A DNA stretch of 64,000 nt. Origin: Diadema setosum (taxonomy: Eukaryota > Echinodermata > Echinoidea > Diadematoida > Diadematidae). The position numbers and the translations under genes are program-made. The DNA lies in assembly GCF_964275005.1 (NCBI RefSeq), contig NC_092692.1, positions 13,402,764-13,466,763 of the forward strand, read 5' to 3'. Under the pieces are notes generated by a model. It made no database searches, was not told where the DNA came from, and saw only the letters and a list, made by a program, of their open reading frames with translations. This document shows positions 46,661 through 58,921 of this stretch, in pieces (within the stretch, counting starts at the first letter, position 1; each line of letters begins with the position of its first letter).

Positions 46661-46985
46661 GGCCGAATTCACGAAGGTGGTACAAATGAAACCATGGTTT
46701 AAACCATGGATAAAAACCATGGAGCGCCAAGTGTCGCATGGAATATTTCATTACGAAATTGGTCATTTCGTTGACAACATGACCGTTTCGTTAACGAAAT
46801 TATCATTTCGTGGACGTAATGTTCATTTAGTTACAAAATGTTGTAATTTCGTTACAAAATAATCAATTCATTGACGAAATGACTGATTTTTTAACGAAAT
46901 ATTCCATGCGACACTTGGCGCTCCATGGTTTTTGTCCATGGTTTAAACCATGGTTTCAATTGTACCACCTTCGTGAATTCTGGCC
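46661..46985. mobile_element. Foldback element with 115-bp arms
   Basis: Begins GGCCGAATTCACGAAGGTGG, and the complementary arm ends GTGAATTCTGGCC. Each arm contains the palindrome CATGGTTTAAACCATG. The centre is a degenerate repeat of ATTTCGTTNACGAAAT units. A minimal version of the arms alone is at 53837-53920. Confidence 0.85.
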
Positions 46986-47272
46986 TATTTGGTGATGTAG
47001 TCAATGAAATCTAATTGCTCTCAGTTTCCAACCTAATGGCTTCCATTTGTGTGTGGGTGTGTGTTTGGTTTGCTGCCCTCTATTGTTCAATGATCCTCAA
47101 GGTTCAATGTTCCCAGGGTATCATAACGTATGTACAGTTCCGACATATACCTGTATGCATGAGTGTCAATGTTTATCAAGCTGATCTTGTCAACTGTGCA
47201 AACATTTGCCTTCATGTGTGTTTGTAGTATGGTTGGAAATTGACCATAACTTCAGCTGTAGCAACAGCCAAC

Positions 47273-47516
47273 TACTGTATACGCCATATATTTCGCGAGT
47301 CTAAATTTTTGCGAATCGGGAATTCCCGATGATTTTGCGAGTGGTTAAATTTGCGATCATGGAGTCTTGTACTGAACGGAGGAATGTACACGCATACGTC
47401 ACATCCACGTTGGGATCAGAGTCAATATTTTCGCATGTCTTTAATTTCACAAATAGCACCTGACTCGGGAATTTCGCGAAAATAAAAACCTTGCGAAATA
47501 TTCAGCATATAGAGTA
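47273..47516. mobile_element. MITE family B copy
   Basis: Starts TACTGTATACGCCATATATT, ends near CAGCATATAGAGTA. The body matches 39140-39389 and, inverted, 8258-8506. Outside PGAP1 coding sequence, about 3.4 kb past its stop. Confidence 0.8.
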
Positions 47517-47740
47517 GTTTGTAGGCTTTAAGTGCCTCTGCTGCAATAGTTTAAAGTTGCTGTTTATATAATGGATATTGTAGTGATGTAGTGCAGGTAG
47601 TTGAAAGCCATAATTTCCTCCAAGTCTTCATCTTGGTATGACATGAATCGTTAAGAACAACTTGCGTCAAATATGCAACTGTACACTCAATTTACACTAT
47701 TTGTGAGAAATGTAAAAGATATTCCAATTTCCATCCATAT

Positions 47741-48434
47741 GTGACCCTGCACCACAAAACCAACAAAAAGTCGCAAGACATGGATTTTCAGTTAAAGGCA
47801 GATTCTGAAAGAGCGAACTCTAAGCTTTAAAATGATGTATAACTCAACTCAAATGGACTCCCCTAACCTATCTAAATATTGAAAAGAAAGCACACACTCT
47901 GGAAAAGTGTGAACTGAGAAAAGAGGCTCTGAAATACAGGGTCTATTCAAGCGCTTAATCTTTACCAAGCCATGCTAGCTGTGTGATGAAAGGGAAAAAA
48001 AAAAAAAAAACAGGATGTAAACCACAAGGAGCAGCAACAATGAAGGGATTATCAGATTAAGCTAAAATTGAACGTGCTGTATTAACACATTCTGTTCATG
48101 ATTAATGCCAACTTTCAAAGCAGTAGAGTTATCCTTTCAAAAGTTATTAGACTTGAAAGTGAAGAGTGTGCAAAGAATTTCAAGAAATGAAAAAGGGCCT
48201 CTGAGACATACCTGATCATTTTACTCTCCCCCCAAAAAGGGTTGTAGAAAAACTGTTCAAAACCCACTTTCCCATTTATGTTATGATCCCAAGCTAAAGA
48301 ATAACGTAGGATAGCTCTTTCAGAAAATATAAAAAAAACTCAAGATTGACTCAGTTGACCCATTTTGCCTTTTTTGAGTTCTCACATAAAATCAAGGGGT
48401 GCGACTTATTGTTCGTTTTGTGATGCATGGTCAC
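47741..48434. mobile_element. Family C TIR element, copy 3 (inverted)
   Basis: The ends GTGACCCTGCACCACAAAAC and TTTTGTGATGCATGGTCAC are inverted copies 694 bp apart. The body is the reverse complement of the copies at 13950 and 40597. Its ends are the best preserved of the three. Confidence 0.85.
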
Positions 48435-49944
48435 CTATGATGTACATGTATGATTTCATGTAACTGTCATTATATGGCTATAAGCCCTCCCTCCCCCCAC
48501 CCATATGCCAAACATCATTCGGTGGAGGGGGAGGGGGAGGTGTATCAGTTGACTAGCTTCTTTGTATAGAGATCTAGATCATGGCAACGTCTAATTCATC
48601 TCCAGATATCACCCACAGAAAGATATTTGGTTGGAATTTGGAAGCCAAGTACCTTTTTATTGTTTTGAAGCTTTTTTGTTTATCATTATTTCTCAAGTAA
48701 TTTTGAATTTTTAACCTTGTTTCCAAAGTGTACAATTGTTTTCAAAGGGAATCATTGATATGAATGTTGATGATACATACATTTAGTCTATTTCCTCTTC
48801 AAAATTTAATTGCCTTAATTCAAAATTTCCACCATATCTTGCATCGTAGAACACATTCTTTAATTTTTTCAAAAGACTACCAGTATTCAGAGATTTTAAA
48901 TTGTCTTATTTAGATCTCCTTTTTTTTTTTTTTGGATAAAGAAGTTGATTCTGCCTTTTTCTTGACAGTTAGCATTAGAGCAATGTATATTAAGTGATGT
49001 ATATCTGTTTTTCTTAATTTCTTAATGTAGATTAGATTCAAACCATGGGAGGTGGAATATTCAAATACTTCATGGAACATTGTGTATCAAGTCTAGCTAT
49101 TTAAAAGAATACTACATATATCCACTGTGTGTGTGTGCACGCGCGTAGGTGTGTGAAATTGTAAGAATGTAGTATTTTAAAAATGATGTTCAATATGTTA
49201 CATACATTTTGTATCATTGATGGTCGGTTGATTTATTATTACTATTATTATTTCACAGTTTCTAACTGACTCATATGTGGATATCATCATTTTTTTAATC
49301 ATACAAAAATAAAATAAAAAATCCAACTATGCATTTTTAAAAAGATTTGCCACCAAAAATTGAATTATGCTGGGGGTGGTGGTGATGTGAACAGTGCACT
49401 GAATTATAACCTGTTATACATGTAAGCTTTGATGTGATGCCGATGGAGTTGGAAAAAAAATATGTCCAATATTACTATATTCTTCACTTTTTTGTGGCAC
49501 AGATAGTACTGTACAAGCAAGACACAAAACAAAACAAACAAACAAACGAAAAACAAAAAATATCAAGTGAGTTTTACTTCTGGAGTAAAGTATAGATTAC
49601 AACAATGTATAGTGTTATATTCTCAGACCAAAGTACGAAAAGTGTGTGTGCTATTACCACATAGTGCAAGTTTAATTTTACCCGAGTCAAGACTTACTCT
49701 TCTGTTCCAGTGGTGAAGCTGAAGTAGAAAATGAATTTCTGCATTCTAGAAAACAATGCAGTCAGTCATGTACTGCGTACCAAAGTATTTTGACAGTAGC
49801 ACATAATGCATTATGTGTTTATTACTGTTAGATGAAGACATAATTTTGTTTTTACCATATTAATTTTTGGCAAATCATTCTCAGGTATCTTTGAAAGTGA
49901 ATTGATCTTATTCAAATTTATGAAGTTCCTCCGTCGTGATGTTT

Positions 49945-50010
49945 TCATTGCAACTGATTGACAAATTGCCCTACATCAACGTAGGGCAATTTGTCAATCA
50001 GTTGCAATGA
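49945..50010. repeat. Perfect 30-bp inverted repeat, 6-nt loop
   Basis: Arms at 49945-49974 and 49981-50010 (TCATTGCAACTGATTGACAA and complement) pair without mismatch around the loop ATCAAC. The stem lacks the bulges and larger loop of a usual microRNA precursor. A tiny foldback element or a recent palindromic duplication is more likely. Confidence 0.95.
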
Positions 50011-51012
50011 ATTGATCTTTAATTTGTGATATGAACTTGATGTGGCAGACAGTGTGAAGAGCCAAGCTGTAAGGTACACTCGTACGTGAATTAAACGTAC
50101 AATGTATGTGTTCAGAAGTTACCATTTCAAGCTCATTGGTGGAGCCGTTTCTGTTTGAACAGGGCTGCTACGGTTACTGTGCATATATCATGATATCAAT
50201 GAAGTTGATGTTGATTCTGTCATCATAGACAAAGAAGTATAAAGTAACCATCAAGCAGTGCTGTCTGCAAGACATAATATGTGTACATAATCTGAATTAT
50301 TTGATTGATTGAAATTCAAGGTTTATGTCATAATAGACAATATTTTCTGCCACGTTGCTGTCAATGGTGTATTTACAACTCGTCGGGTAAGAATGAGAAG
50401 GGCGTTAAGTTGCCACTAATTCACGCATCTTAACAACCTTCTCATCCTCAGCCGACGAACTATTCTCTTCAGCATGAAAAGCAGGTGTCAAGCTTTTCTT
50501 TGTTCAATTGATAAGTAATTATAGATTCCCCAAAACTCACTCCTATGTCATCATTATGTCCAGTGTTATGATTTGCATGGAAAGGAAAGTGTTCTGTTTT
50601 CATTGAAGTTTTCTCATTCTTTTTTTTTTTATGATTATATTACATTGCATTCCATTTTTTTGTAAGTAGTTTGGCAGATACAGTACTGCTCTGGAGTCAA
50701 AGAATGCCATGTTTGGACAGAAAACTAGAAATAGTGTGTGTATTGTTGCTATTTTGATTATGATTGACAATGCCACTTTGATTGGTGCAATAAACTGATA
50801 TGCATGTTCTTTAAATTTCCACTACTGATATGATGTGGCTTATTTCTATCTCGTAGACATTATGTGTGTGTGTGTGGTTTTTTTTTTCCTGAATTCTGCT
50901 TGCAATGTGTCAACACAATCATGCAAGAATGTGACAAATTACTAATAGTGCCAACAGCAGTTCCATGGTTAGTGCACATGATTTTATGAAGCAGCAGGAG
51001 GTGATGGGGTCA

Positions 51013-51226
51013 TACTGTAAAAGTGGAAATTTTCGCGGTGTTGAAATTTTTTGCGCATTTCAAGCAACCAGAATCTAGCACGAGAATAAAAGCATGCGAA
51101 GATTTTTGCTTGCCACACATTCCAATAGTTGACGTCTTGATTCCACGGAATTAAAAACACGCAAAACTTTTCTTACCGTGCCAAGCGCGAAAAATAAGTC
51201 GCACGAAAATATTCACTTTTGCAGTA
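51013..51226. mobile_element. MITE family A copy, inverted
   Basis: Starts TACTGTAAAAGTGGAAATTT and ends CACTTTTGCAGTA. The body is the reverse complement of 4401-4613 (for example CGTCTTGATTCCACGGAATT). Well-preserved ends. Confidence 0.85.
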
Positions 51227-52208
51227 GCTTAAAGTCTTGAAATAAGACTAAGAATGATGAAGACTAACTATTCTTCCAACTTCATGAAATGCTTGTCCAA
51301 GAGGACGCAGTCAGAAATCAAAAAGTACTTGCTTTTCTTTTCGTTACCGTGAAACATAGTATGATGTGTGTTATACACAAAATTAGTATGGAAGTCATCA
51401 TTGTGAATGTAGATTATTATTGCCATCATTACGAATCAGTAGGTGGATTTTATTGTGTATTCATACTTGCGACTTCGCCGTGTAAGTGGAAAGTTAGGGT
51501 GCAAAATTGAGTTGAAGTTAAATGATGATGCAATTCAGAGATTTAGTCCTGTCATGCTGTGTGCGTTGCCCTATATCAATTTTTGTATAACATGTATCAG
51601 AATACTCAACTTGACTTTGAATCTAGGTTTTCATGTTAATCAATGTAGATAATCCTTTACTTCACAGCAGTAGACTTGCTTTCATCATTGTTTGTCACAG
51701 CTAGAACATTTTGTGTGTGTGTGTGTGTGTGTGAGGGTGAGAAAATGATTATTTTGGAAGTGCCTTGGAAGGGATGCTTTACTCATTAACCCATAAAGTC
51801 CCACAAAACACTATTTTGTGGTCTCATGCTTTGTTTTTGTTTTTTTATATATATACATGTATATAGATATTTACTCGTCGTTGTAAGCATTTCACAAGGT
51901 AGAATGAAATAGTATCCTTCATTGGAGTCCTTTGTTATTCGTAAATGATCGTTTGTTTTTGTTGCAGAACTTTCAAAAGCCTCTTTGTTCCTAGATTTAT
52001 TATTTTTTTTTTATATAATTCTCAAATTGACAATACAGTTGAGATCAAATATACTGTTTCTAAGGCTAGCATGTACAAATGTATATGATTATATTCAGTT
52101 CATCTAACATTTCTTTTTTTCAGTACATGTACAAGTGTATACACATAATTTGATGATAATGATGTGATCATTTCTGCAGAGAAATCTCCACAGCATATGA
52201 CGGGTTAA

Positions 52209-52767
52209 AGGACAAGTTCACCTTCCTAAACATAAGAATTGAGAGAATGCAGCAATATTAGTAGAACACATGCGTGAAAGTTTGAGAAAAATTGGACAAT
52301 CAATGCAAAAGTTATGATTTTTAAAAAATTTTGTGTTGGAACTGCTGGATGAGGAGACTACTAAGGCTCATGATATCATATGAGTACAACAGTATAAAGA
52401 AAATGTAAAGAAAATTCAACGTATTTTCACTTTTTTCGCATAATAAAAGAGCACTTGACTTGCCTCTTTCTAAAGGCAATGGGAATAATATTACCCATAA
52501 CGTATGTCAGTAATGAGTCAAGGAAATGTGTACTTTTTTCAAAAGATGAAATTTTGTGAAATTCTCTTTATATTTTCCTTATATTGTTGTACTCATGTGA
52601 CATCATACACTGCAGTAGTCTTCTCATCCAGCGGTGACTGCACAAAAACATAAAAAATTCAGAACTTTTCAACGGATTGTCCGATTTTCCTCAAACTTTC
52701 AATGATGTGTTCTACTAATATTGCTACATTCTCTCAATCCTTATGTTAATGGAGGTGAACTTGTCCT
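52209..52767. mobile_element. TTAA MITE, family D relative
   Basis: TTAA (52205-52208 and 52768-52771) flanks a 559-bp body with inverted ends AGGACAAGTTCACCT and AGGTGAACTTGTCCT. Long arms follow the plan of 58317-58874 (GATGAGGAGACTACTA, GTGTTCTACTAATATTGCT) but differ enough to be a separate subfamily. Confidence 0.85.
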
Positions 52768-53836
52768 TTAAGATGAAAACTGTCATTGATGACATATTGG
52801 AAGTGAACTGTTTGAAATATTTTGTGTGTTCTTGATATTCATCATACCTGCAATATCATATATCATACTGATGTCAAGTTAGTGACTTCCTTGTAAAAAT
52901 ACATGAATATTTGTACGATACCTTGCCTCAAATTTATACAATTTTTGATACATTGTATTAAGTGCAGGGATAACTTATTCTCTCCCGATTGATTTGGTAG
53001 GCCTACGATGTATATTGGACTATGGTGGTGGTGGTTGTGGTGGTGGTGATGGTTTGCAAAAGAACAAAAGCAAAACACAACAAACAAGCAAACAAACAAA
53101 CAAACAAACAAATATGGAGAGAGATGTTATAATATACCACTGTCGGAAACTGCTTCTGATGACCAGTGACCAGCATATTTATAGTAGAATGGAAAAAAAA
53201 AAAAAAAAACACTGCTCTAATTCTGGAGTGTCATTTGTAATCATGAGTAATTATAACATGATGTAGCTCTACCCATTATTCAGAGGCAGCAACATTGTAG
53301 AATGGCTGGAAATTGCAGATTGACAAAAAAGGAAATATGAGTGTGTGAAGCCTGCATGGGTTCCCCACAACTGAGGATAATATTCATATTGATGCAATGA
53401 TTTTGCATGAGTTGAGGTTGTGAGGAAAGGGTTGGCCTTTGAATTAATACCAAAAACTCAAAATTTTTGCTGTTGTTGAAAAGAAATATCTGTGAGTAAT
53501 CAAAAATACTGTCTAACAGGAAATACGTGTACACATATAATATTTAATAGCTGGGTCTGTATGGAGTAATGGTATGTGTACAACCTATCAATAGCGATAT
53601 AAGGCTTTCTTCAGAATAGACCACCACATGTAATGATGCAGCAGTTAAAAAGGACTGTGTGAAGAGATATAAGGCTTGTAATTCAAGCTGCTTTAACCAC
53701 TCAAACAGTTCTTACAAGTCTTAGAGTGGGAGAAATACATGTAAGTGAACAGAGTTTGATGGTGATGGTGAAGAGGTTCTTGAAGTCAAAGTCGCCCCGT
53801 GTGCGACAAGGATGCATTTTGTCTGCAAGACACCAA

Positions 53837-53920
53837 GGCCTGAATTCATGAAGGTGGTACAATCTTTGTCCATGGTTTAAACCATGGACAAAGATTGCAC
53901 CACCTTTGTGAGTTCTGGCC
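53837..53920. repeat. 84-bp hairpin related to the 46661 foldback
   Basis: GGCCTGAATTCATGAAGGTGG is followed by TACAATCTTTGTCCATGGTT and then the reverse complement. It equals the outer arms of 46661-46985 joined at the TTTAAACC palindrome, without the central body. Confidence 0.85.
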
Positions 53921-54339
53921 TAAGACTTTCTTAAAGGAATTTACATACCCTTTGTTTCTTGTTGCAATAAATGTGATTTTTTTAGCTCAATTACAATCAA
54001 ATTTGTGTTCAAGTTGTCTTTAATGGGAGAGTACTTCAGTTTGCATATAAACTTCAGAATTTCTAGTGTGAATAACATTTGTGTGTGTGTATTTGTGCAG
54101 ATCAATGATATGTATGTACCCACACTGTACACGAAAGTATACCGTCGTGTTATGTAGACTTACTCACATCAAGGGTGTACATGTACGAGTATTACCCCCT
54201 CTGTTCTCACCAAGAGTTCACTGAATACTTGTACCTCCTGAGGATTTGCTTATAGTAATGACATTATAAAGCAATCCAAACCACCTCATCAAAGCATCCC
54301 TTTACAGTCAACTCTTCCTTTTTCAATACAGCCTGTACT

Positions 54340-54344
<5 letters not shown>

Positions 54345-54393
<49 letters not shown>

Positions 54394-54396
54394 ACA
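54345..54396. repeat. (CA)n microsatellite
   Basis: About 25 CA units with a few G interruptions at the end. Confidence 0.95.
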
Positions 54397-55510
54397 TACT
54401 CTTGTAGGACACCCACAGCAAGTTCGTCCCACAAACGTATACTAAATAAAGCCAAAATCTATTCTTTGCAGTTGTGGGACCATTATTCTCAGGATTTTCT
54501 TTTGATGCTTGTCCTACAACAGTATGCCATGCCTACCCACACTTCACATGCACCCTCAAACACACTCACTAACACACACACATACACATACACATTCACA
54601 CACAGGGAGAGAATGTTTCCAACAAGAAACAGGTGTGCATACCATTAGTTTGCTAACACCTGTGACTATCACATAGCCATGTGTATTTTTGCCATGTCGG
54701 TATTGTCAAAAAACAATAAATGGGATGAAAAGTACATGACAACAATCCTGGGTATGCACATGAAAACAAATATCCCGAGAGGAGAGGTCAACAGATCAAT
54801 ATCACATGTTACTCCGATCAAAGTAAGGCTGGGTCGGGAGTGTGTTTGATTAGACCTTTGCAGGAGAGGCTCTGTTACTTCTAGCCAGGCAAACAAGCTT
54901 CATGAAACATACATGTACACGTACAGGAGCTAAGACCTTTTTTTTTTCTCTCTTTTTTTTTTCTTTTTTTCTTTTAGTAGACACCCCCACTCCACTCATC
55001 TGTGAAATGTTATCCACATTCAATATTTGATTCTGAACTTCTAGATACAGAGGACTTTCACCAAGTGTGTGGACACGACTACTTTGTTACATTGGTAGTC
55101 TGACAAACATGAAATGATAAAACATGGCAGTTCACCATATTTTCTGACTTTGATTTTTACAAATTAGTGTAAAGAAGATTGTAACATGGGGGTTAGGCAC
55201 ATACATGTAGTTGACTGTGCACATTCTGACATAAGATACCAGGAATAAAGATCACTGTAATGAAAACAAGATAGGCTGTATGTACATACAGTTAAAATAA
55301 TGTCAATTTAATCAAAGTTTCTCAGAGTAATTCATAATCTTCTTGGTACCTAGTACAGTTTTGTTCCATTCTCTTCCCTCAAATGGTCTCACAAGTGTGT
55401 CAAACAAATCAATGTCACACTAGGATGTACAGCGTAATCCTATGCTGTCATTAAAACCTTTCTTGTTCACTTAAATCATGTACAGAACTTTCTTTTTCAG
55501 CAGGAAAGAG

Positions 55511-55692
55511 TACTTTAAAAGTGGATATTTTCGCGCAAGTAATTTTTCATGCTCTGTGGGGTAAGATGAGTTTCCATGGAATCAAGACAAAGTACTGGAA
55601 CATATGGCAAATATTTGCATGTTTCTAGTTTTGCGTTCATTTCTGGTTGTGCGAAAAGTGCAAAAATTTCAACACCGCATAAATTACAGTAT
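55511..55692. mobile_element. MITE family A copy, shortened
   Basis: Starts TACTTTAAAAGTGGATATTT and ends AAATTACAGTA. About 30 bp shorter than 4401-4613, with decayed CG words. Confidence 0.75.
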
Positions 55693-56403
55693 TTGTTGGA
55701 TTGAAATTAAACATGTCGTAAAACTGAGTACATTCATGGGCTCATGAAACGGCTTAGAAAAAACTGTGCATACATAAGCATGTAAAGTCCACAGCTAAGA
55801 ATATGCAGGTTAAAATTACTGAAACAATAGCACAATATCAGCACATGCTTCCCTGTGCCTACATGTAAGCCCTCAAAGTTCTTCAACTCACCCACTGAAC
55901 ATGAGAAACACATACAGTTGGTGACAAGAAAATCAAGAATATCACTATATGAGTGTTTGTTATAATGGGGTTTGCCAGTACAATTTCTTCTTCTTTTAAA
56001 CCACTAGTTACAATATACACATGTACACTGTACATGTATGAAAAAAAAAATGTTCTCTGAATAGCCAAGACTCTTTGCCAATGGTGTCTAAAATAAATTT
56101 CAACTGTGCCTAAAGCATGCCACTTTCGAATGAACTTAGTCCTAATCATGTAGTACTGATTGATAAAGGCGAAAAAGAGTGTTCTAATACATGTATATTT
56201 CAGTATTGCTGCATATATATATATATATCTCCATATATATCCTTAAATTGCATATTCACATGTACATCTATCAACTGCATCATAAAGGATTTTCAAACGC
56301 AATGCATTCATCATTGCCATTCAAAGTCCATTCTTCCCACTTTATGGGATTGGAGGGGTTAATTTCCTTCATAGCCTTTCTCCAAGATATTGCTCACTCT
56401 TAA

Positions 56404-56480
56404 CCCATTGAGAATGGGCAGATTTTACTACAACACACAATTCCCATAGACACCTGCCCAAGTATACTTGGGACTTGTCT
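56404..56480. mobile_element. Diverged copy of the 85-bp TTAA MITE
   Basis: Begins after TTAA with CCCATTGAGAATGGGCAG and continues ACACCTGCCCAAGTATACTTGG. This is the reverse complement of the core at 25951-26035. The far end has decayed. Confidence 0.7.
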
Positions 56481-56536
56481 TACATATTGAAAGACAGTAT
56501 AAAAAATGAGTCAATTATGAGCTATTTCACAATATC

Positions 56537-56564
<28 letters not shown>
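56537..56564. repeat. Poly-A run
   Basis: 28 consecutive A with no upstream element recognised as its source. Confidence 0.9.
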
Positions 56565-56567
<3 letters not shown>

Positions 56568-57207
56568 ACATTGCATGAATAGTTGAATATCTTCAGGCCA
56601 TGAATACACAGCACTTCTCTAATTAAATTTTTATACTATGCATTGTCAAAATAAAACCAAGACTTTGGCTATGCTCGTTTGATGTTGTAAGAGGTAACAT
56701 AGTGTGTATGACTTCTTATCTTTGACATCTGACATAAACTTCAAAAGGCACATCACACACAATACATTTAGGTTAGTTCTACTGCAATACACAATATTGG
56801 TCCTTGTATGTGATCATGTCATGAAAACTCATCCATTATTATTACCGTTCACCTGAAATAAAAACAAGACTGGAATAGGTCTTCATTAAAACTGTTCTTT
56901 TTTTCCAATTCTCTTAAAGTGAGGCAGTCCTCACGAATTAAAAAAAAAAAAATATGTTGTTGGTACCTCCAATGAACTACTTTCACCAAAAACAAACTTT
57001 CAAATCACAAAATAAGCTCGTAAATTTTTGTTGAAAAATTGTGAATCTCCATGGTGAATATTCTAATGAGCAAGTCTTGGCGGAGAGTCCAACGTCACCG
57101 AGGCACAACTCTTCTAAGCCGTGTTCTGCTCGTTATGCGTACGCTAATTGTTACCTGGATGCATGAAGAAGGCGATGGCTACTAGTATTTGACATTGTTT
57201 TTATGTA

Positions 57208-57232
57208 CTGTATGTGTGTGTGTGTGTGTGTG
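57208..57232. repeat. (GT)n microsatellite
   Basis: About ten TG units. Confidence 0.9.
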
Positions 57233-58316
57233 TATGTATTGCATATTGTATATTCGCACAGTACGCCTGTGGACGGCACTACAGTACTACAGATCTACGG
57301 TAGATACCCCGGTTGCATTTGCCCTTCCATTCTATCACAGCGCAGCCTTGTCGCCGCGCATGCAGTTATACTTTTGACGTGGACAGGTAGGCTGTGGCCC
57401 TCGGTTATAAGCCGAGAAAACTGAAGCTAGCCAGATATGCAATCCCGACCATATTTGCTCATATGAGTTATAAAACAGAAACACCTCGAGCATCGACTTC
57501 AGAGAGAACCGAGGAAAGGAAGCGTAAATGTTAGAGAGGTACAGAAAGTGGCTAGCTACTAGTACTAGTATGTGTCATTTACAGTGGGGCTGCAGCCAGG
57601 GTTGGACTGCAGTGCCATGGCAAGTGCTGACTGGACCTGCACGGCAAAGTGGAGCGAAATCATATTCCTGTGGTCCCCTGTTTTTACCCTGCCCGGTAGA
57701 AGTCATATTCATTTGATATCTGAGTACTTACAGAAATATCGAGATAGAAACAATATTTCCTTTGAAGAATTCGAGTCCTTATGCCCAGGTAATCTTCGGT
57801 CTGAACGCCGAACTCAGCTAGACGGAGTATTGTGTACATTAGTATGATAAGAATTCGCGCGCGAGAGTGGTTTGTACGCAAAGTAGTATGCAACACGGAC
57901 AGAAGCTAGAAAAGGACCGTGCCTACTTGATGTCAAGTACGTGGTATATTTGATTTTAAAATATTTATAAATTTATGTTTACAATATTAATTTACATAAA
58001 TTATACATAACTAAGCTTGAAACATTTTGTTTAAAATAATAAAATCACATATTTTCACATTTTATGATAACATTACAACTGATCATTTGAACACTTAAAT
58101 TGGTTTTTAGAGGCACGGCTGTCAACTTGAGAGTCGGGCATCAATGACGTAGCATCTTTGTGCAGGCTCTTACACGATCGCCTGCAGGAATTATTTGTCA
58201 AAAACCGCGTACGGAGACAGTTTTTAATTTCCACGCGTATAAACTGGTGAAAGGTTATATTTTTTACTCTTCTTAATCATCAGTACAGTGAAAATCTCAG
58301 GACTGCCTCCCTTTAA

Positions 58317-58874
58317 AGGGAAGATAAACCCCAAGAGCAATGTGGATTGAGTGAAAGCAGCAACATTAGTAGAACACATCAGTGAAAGTTTGAAGAAAAT
58401 CGGACAATCGATGCAAAAGTTATGAATTTTTAAAGTTTTGGTGTTGGAACCGCTGGATGAGGAGACTACTAGAGGTTATGACGTATGAGTGGACAACAAT
58501 ACCAAGAAAATATAAAGAAAATTCTACAAAAATCCATTTTTCATGAAAATTACAAATTCCATCAACTTGATATTGACATATGTTAAGGGTAGCAATTATT
58601 CCCCCTGCTTTCTGAAAGAGGTTGGTCCATTGCTCTTTCATGATTCTAGAAAAGTGAATTTTTGTTGAATTTCCTTTATATTTTCTTTGTATTGTTGTCC
58701 ACTCATACGTCATATCCTCTAGTAGTCTCCTCATCCAGCGGTTCCAACACCAAAACTTTAAAAATTCATAACTTTTGCATCGATTGTCCGATTTTCCTCA
58801 AACTTTCACTGATGTGTTCTACTAATGTTGCTGCTTTCACTCAATCCACATTGCTCTTGGGGTTTATCTTCCCT
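58317..58874. mobile_element. TTAA MITE family D, full-length copy
   Basis: TTAA (58313-58316 and 58875-58878) flanks inverted ends AGGGAAGATAAACCCCAAGA and complement. The arms are about 220 bp each and nearly identical, leaving a short centre, so the transcript could fold into a long hairpin. It ends 47 bp from the stop codon of the vanin-like gene, in the likely 3' UTR. The copy at 21130-21502 lacks its left arm. Confidence 0.9.
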
Positions 58875-58921
58875 TTAAAGATCACAGAACAGAAACTGTA
58901 CCTCTTTCCCTAATCAGTCCC

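Larger units (their letters stand above)
48435..57050. other. Gene-free intergenic region
   Basis: No exon-like segment found on either strand. Content is AT-rich DNA with the MITEs, hairpins and microsatellites listed separately. An AATAAA at 50789-50794 is one possible distal polyadenylation signal for a long PGAP1 3' UTR. None lies between the PGAP1 stop and the solo LTR. The stretch 57,050-57,850 is richer in CG and has several short open frames but no recognisable product. Confidence 0.6.

Noticed and set aside
49945-50010. MicroRNA precursor
   Set aside because: Perfect stem and 6-nt loop are unlike a typical animal precursor; no support for expression.
57528-57847. Short gene in a CG-richer patch
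   Set aside because: Small frames without recognisable product, splice context or conservation evidence.
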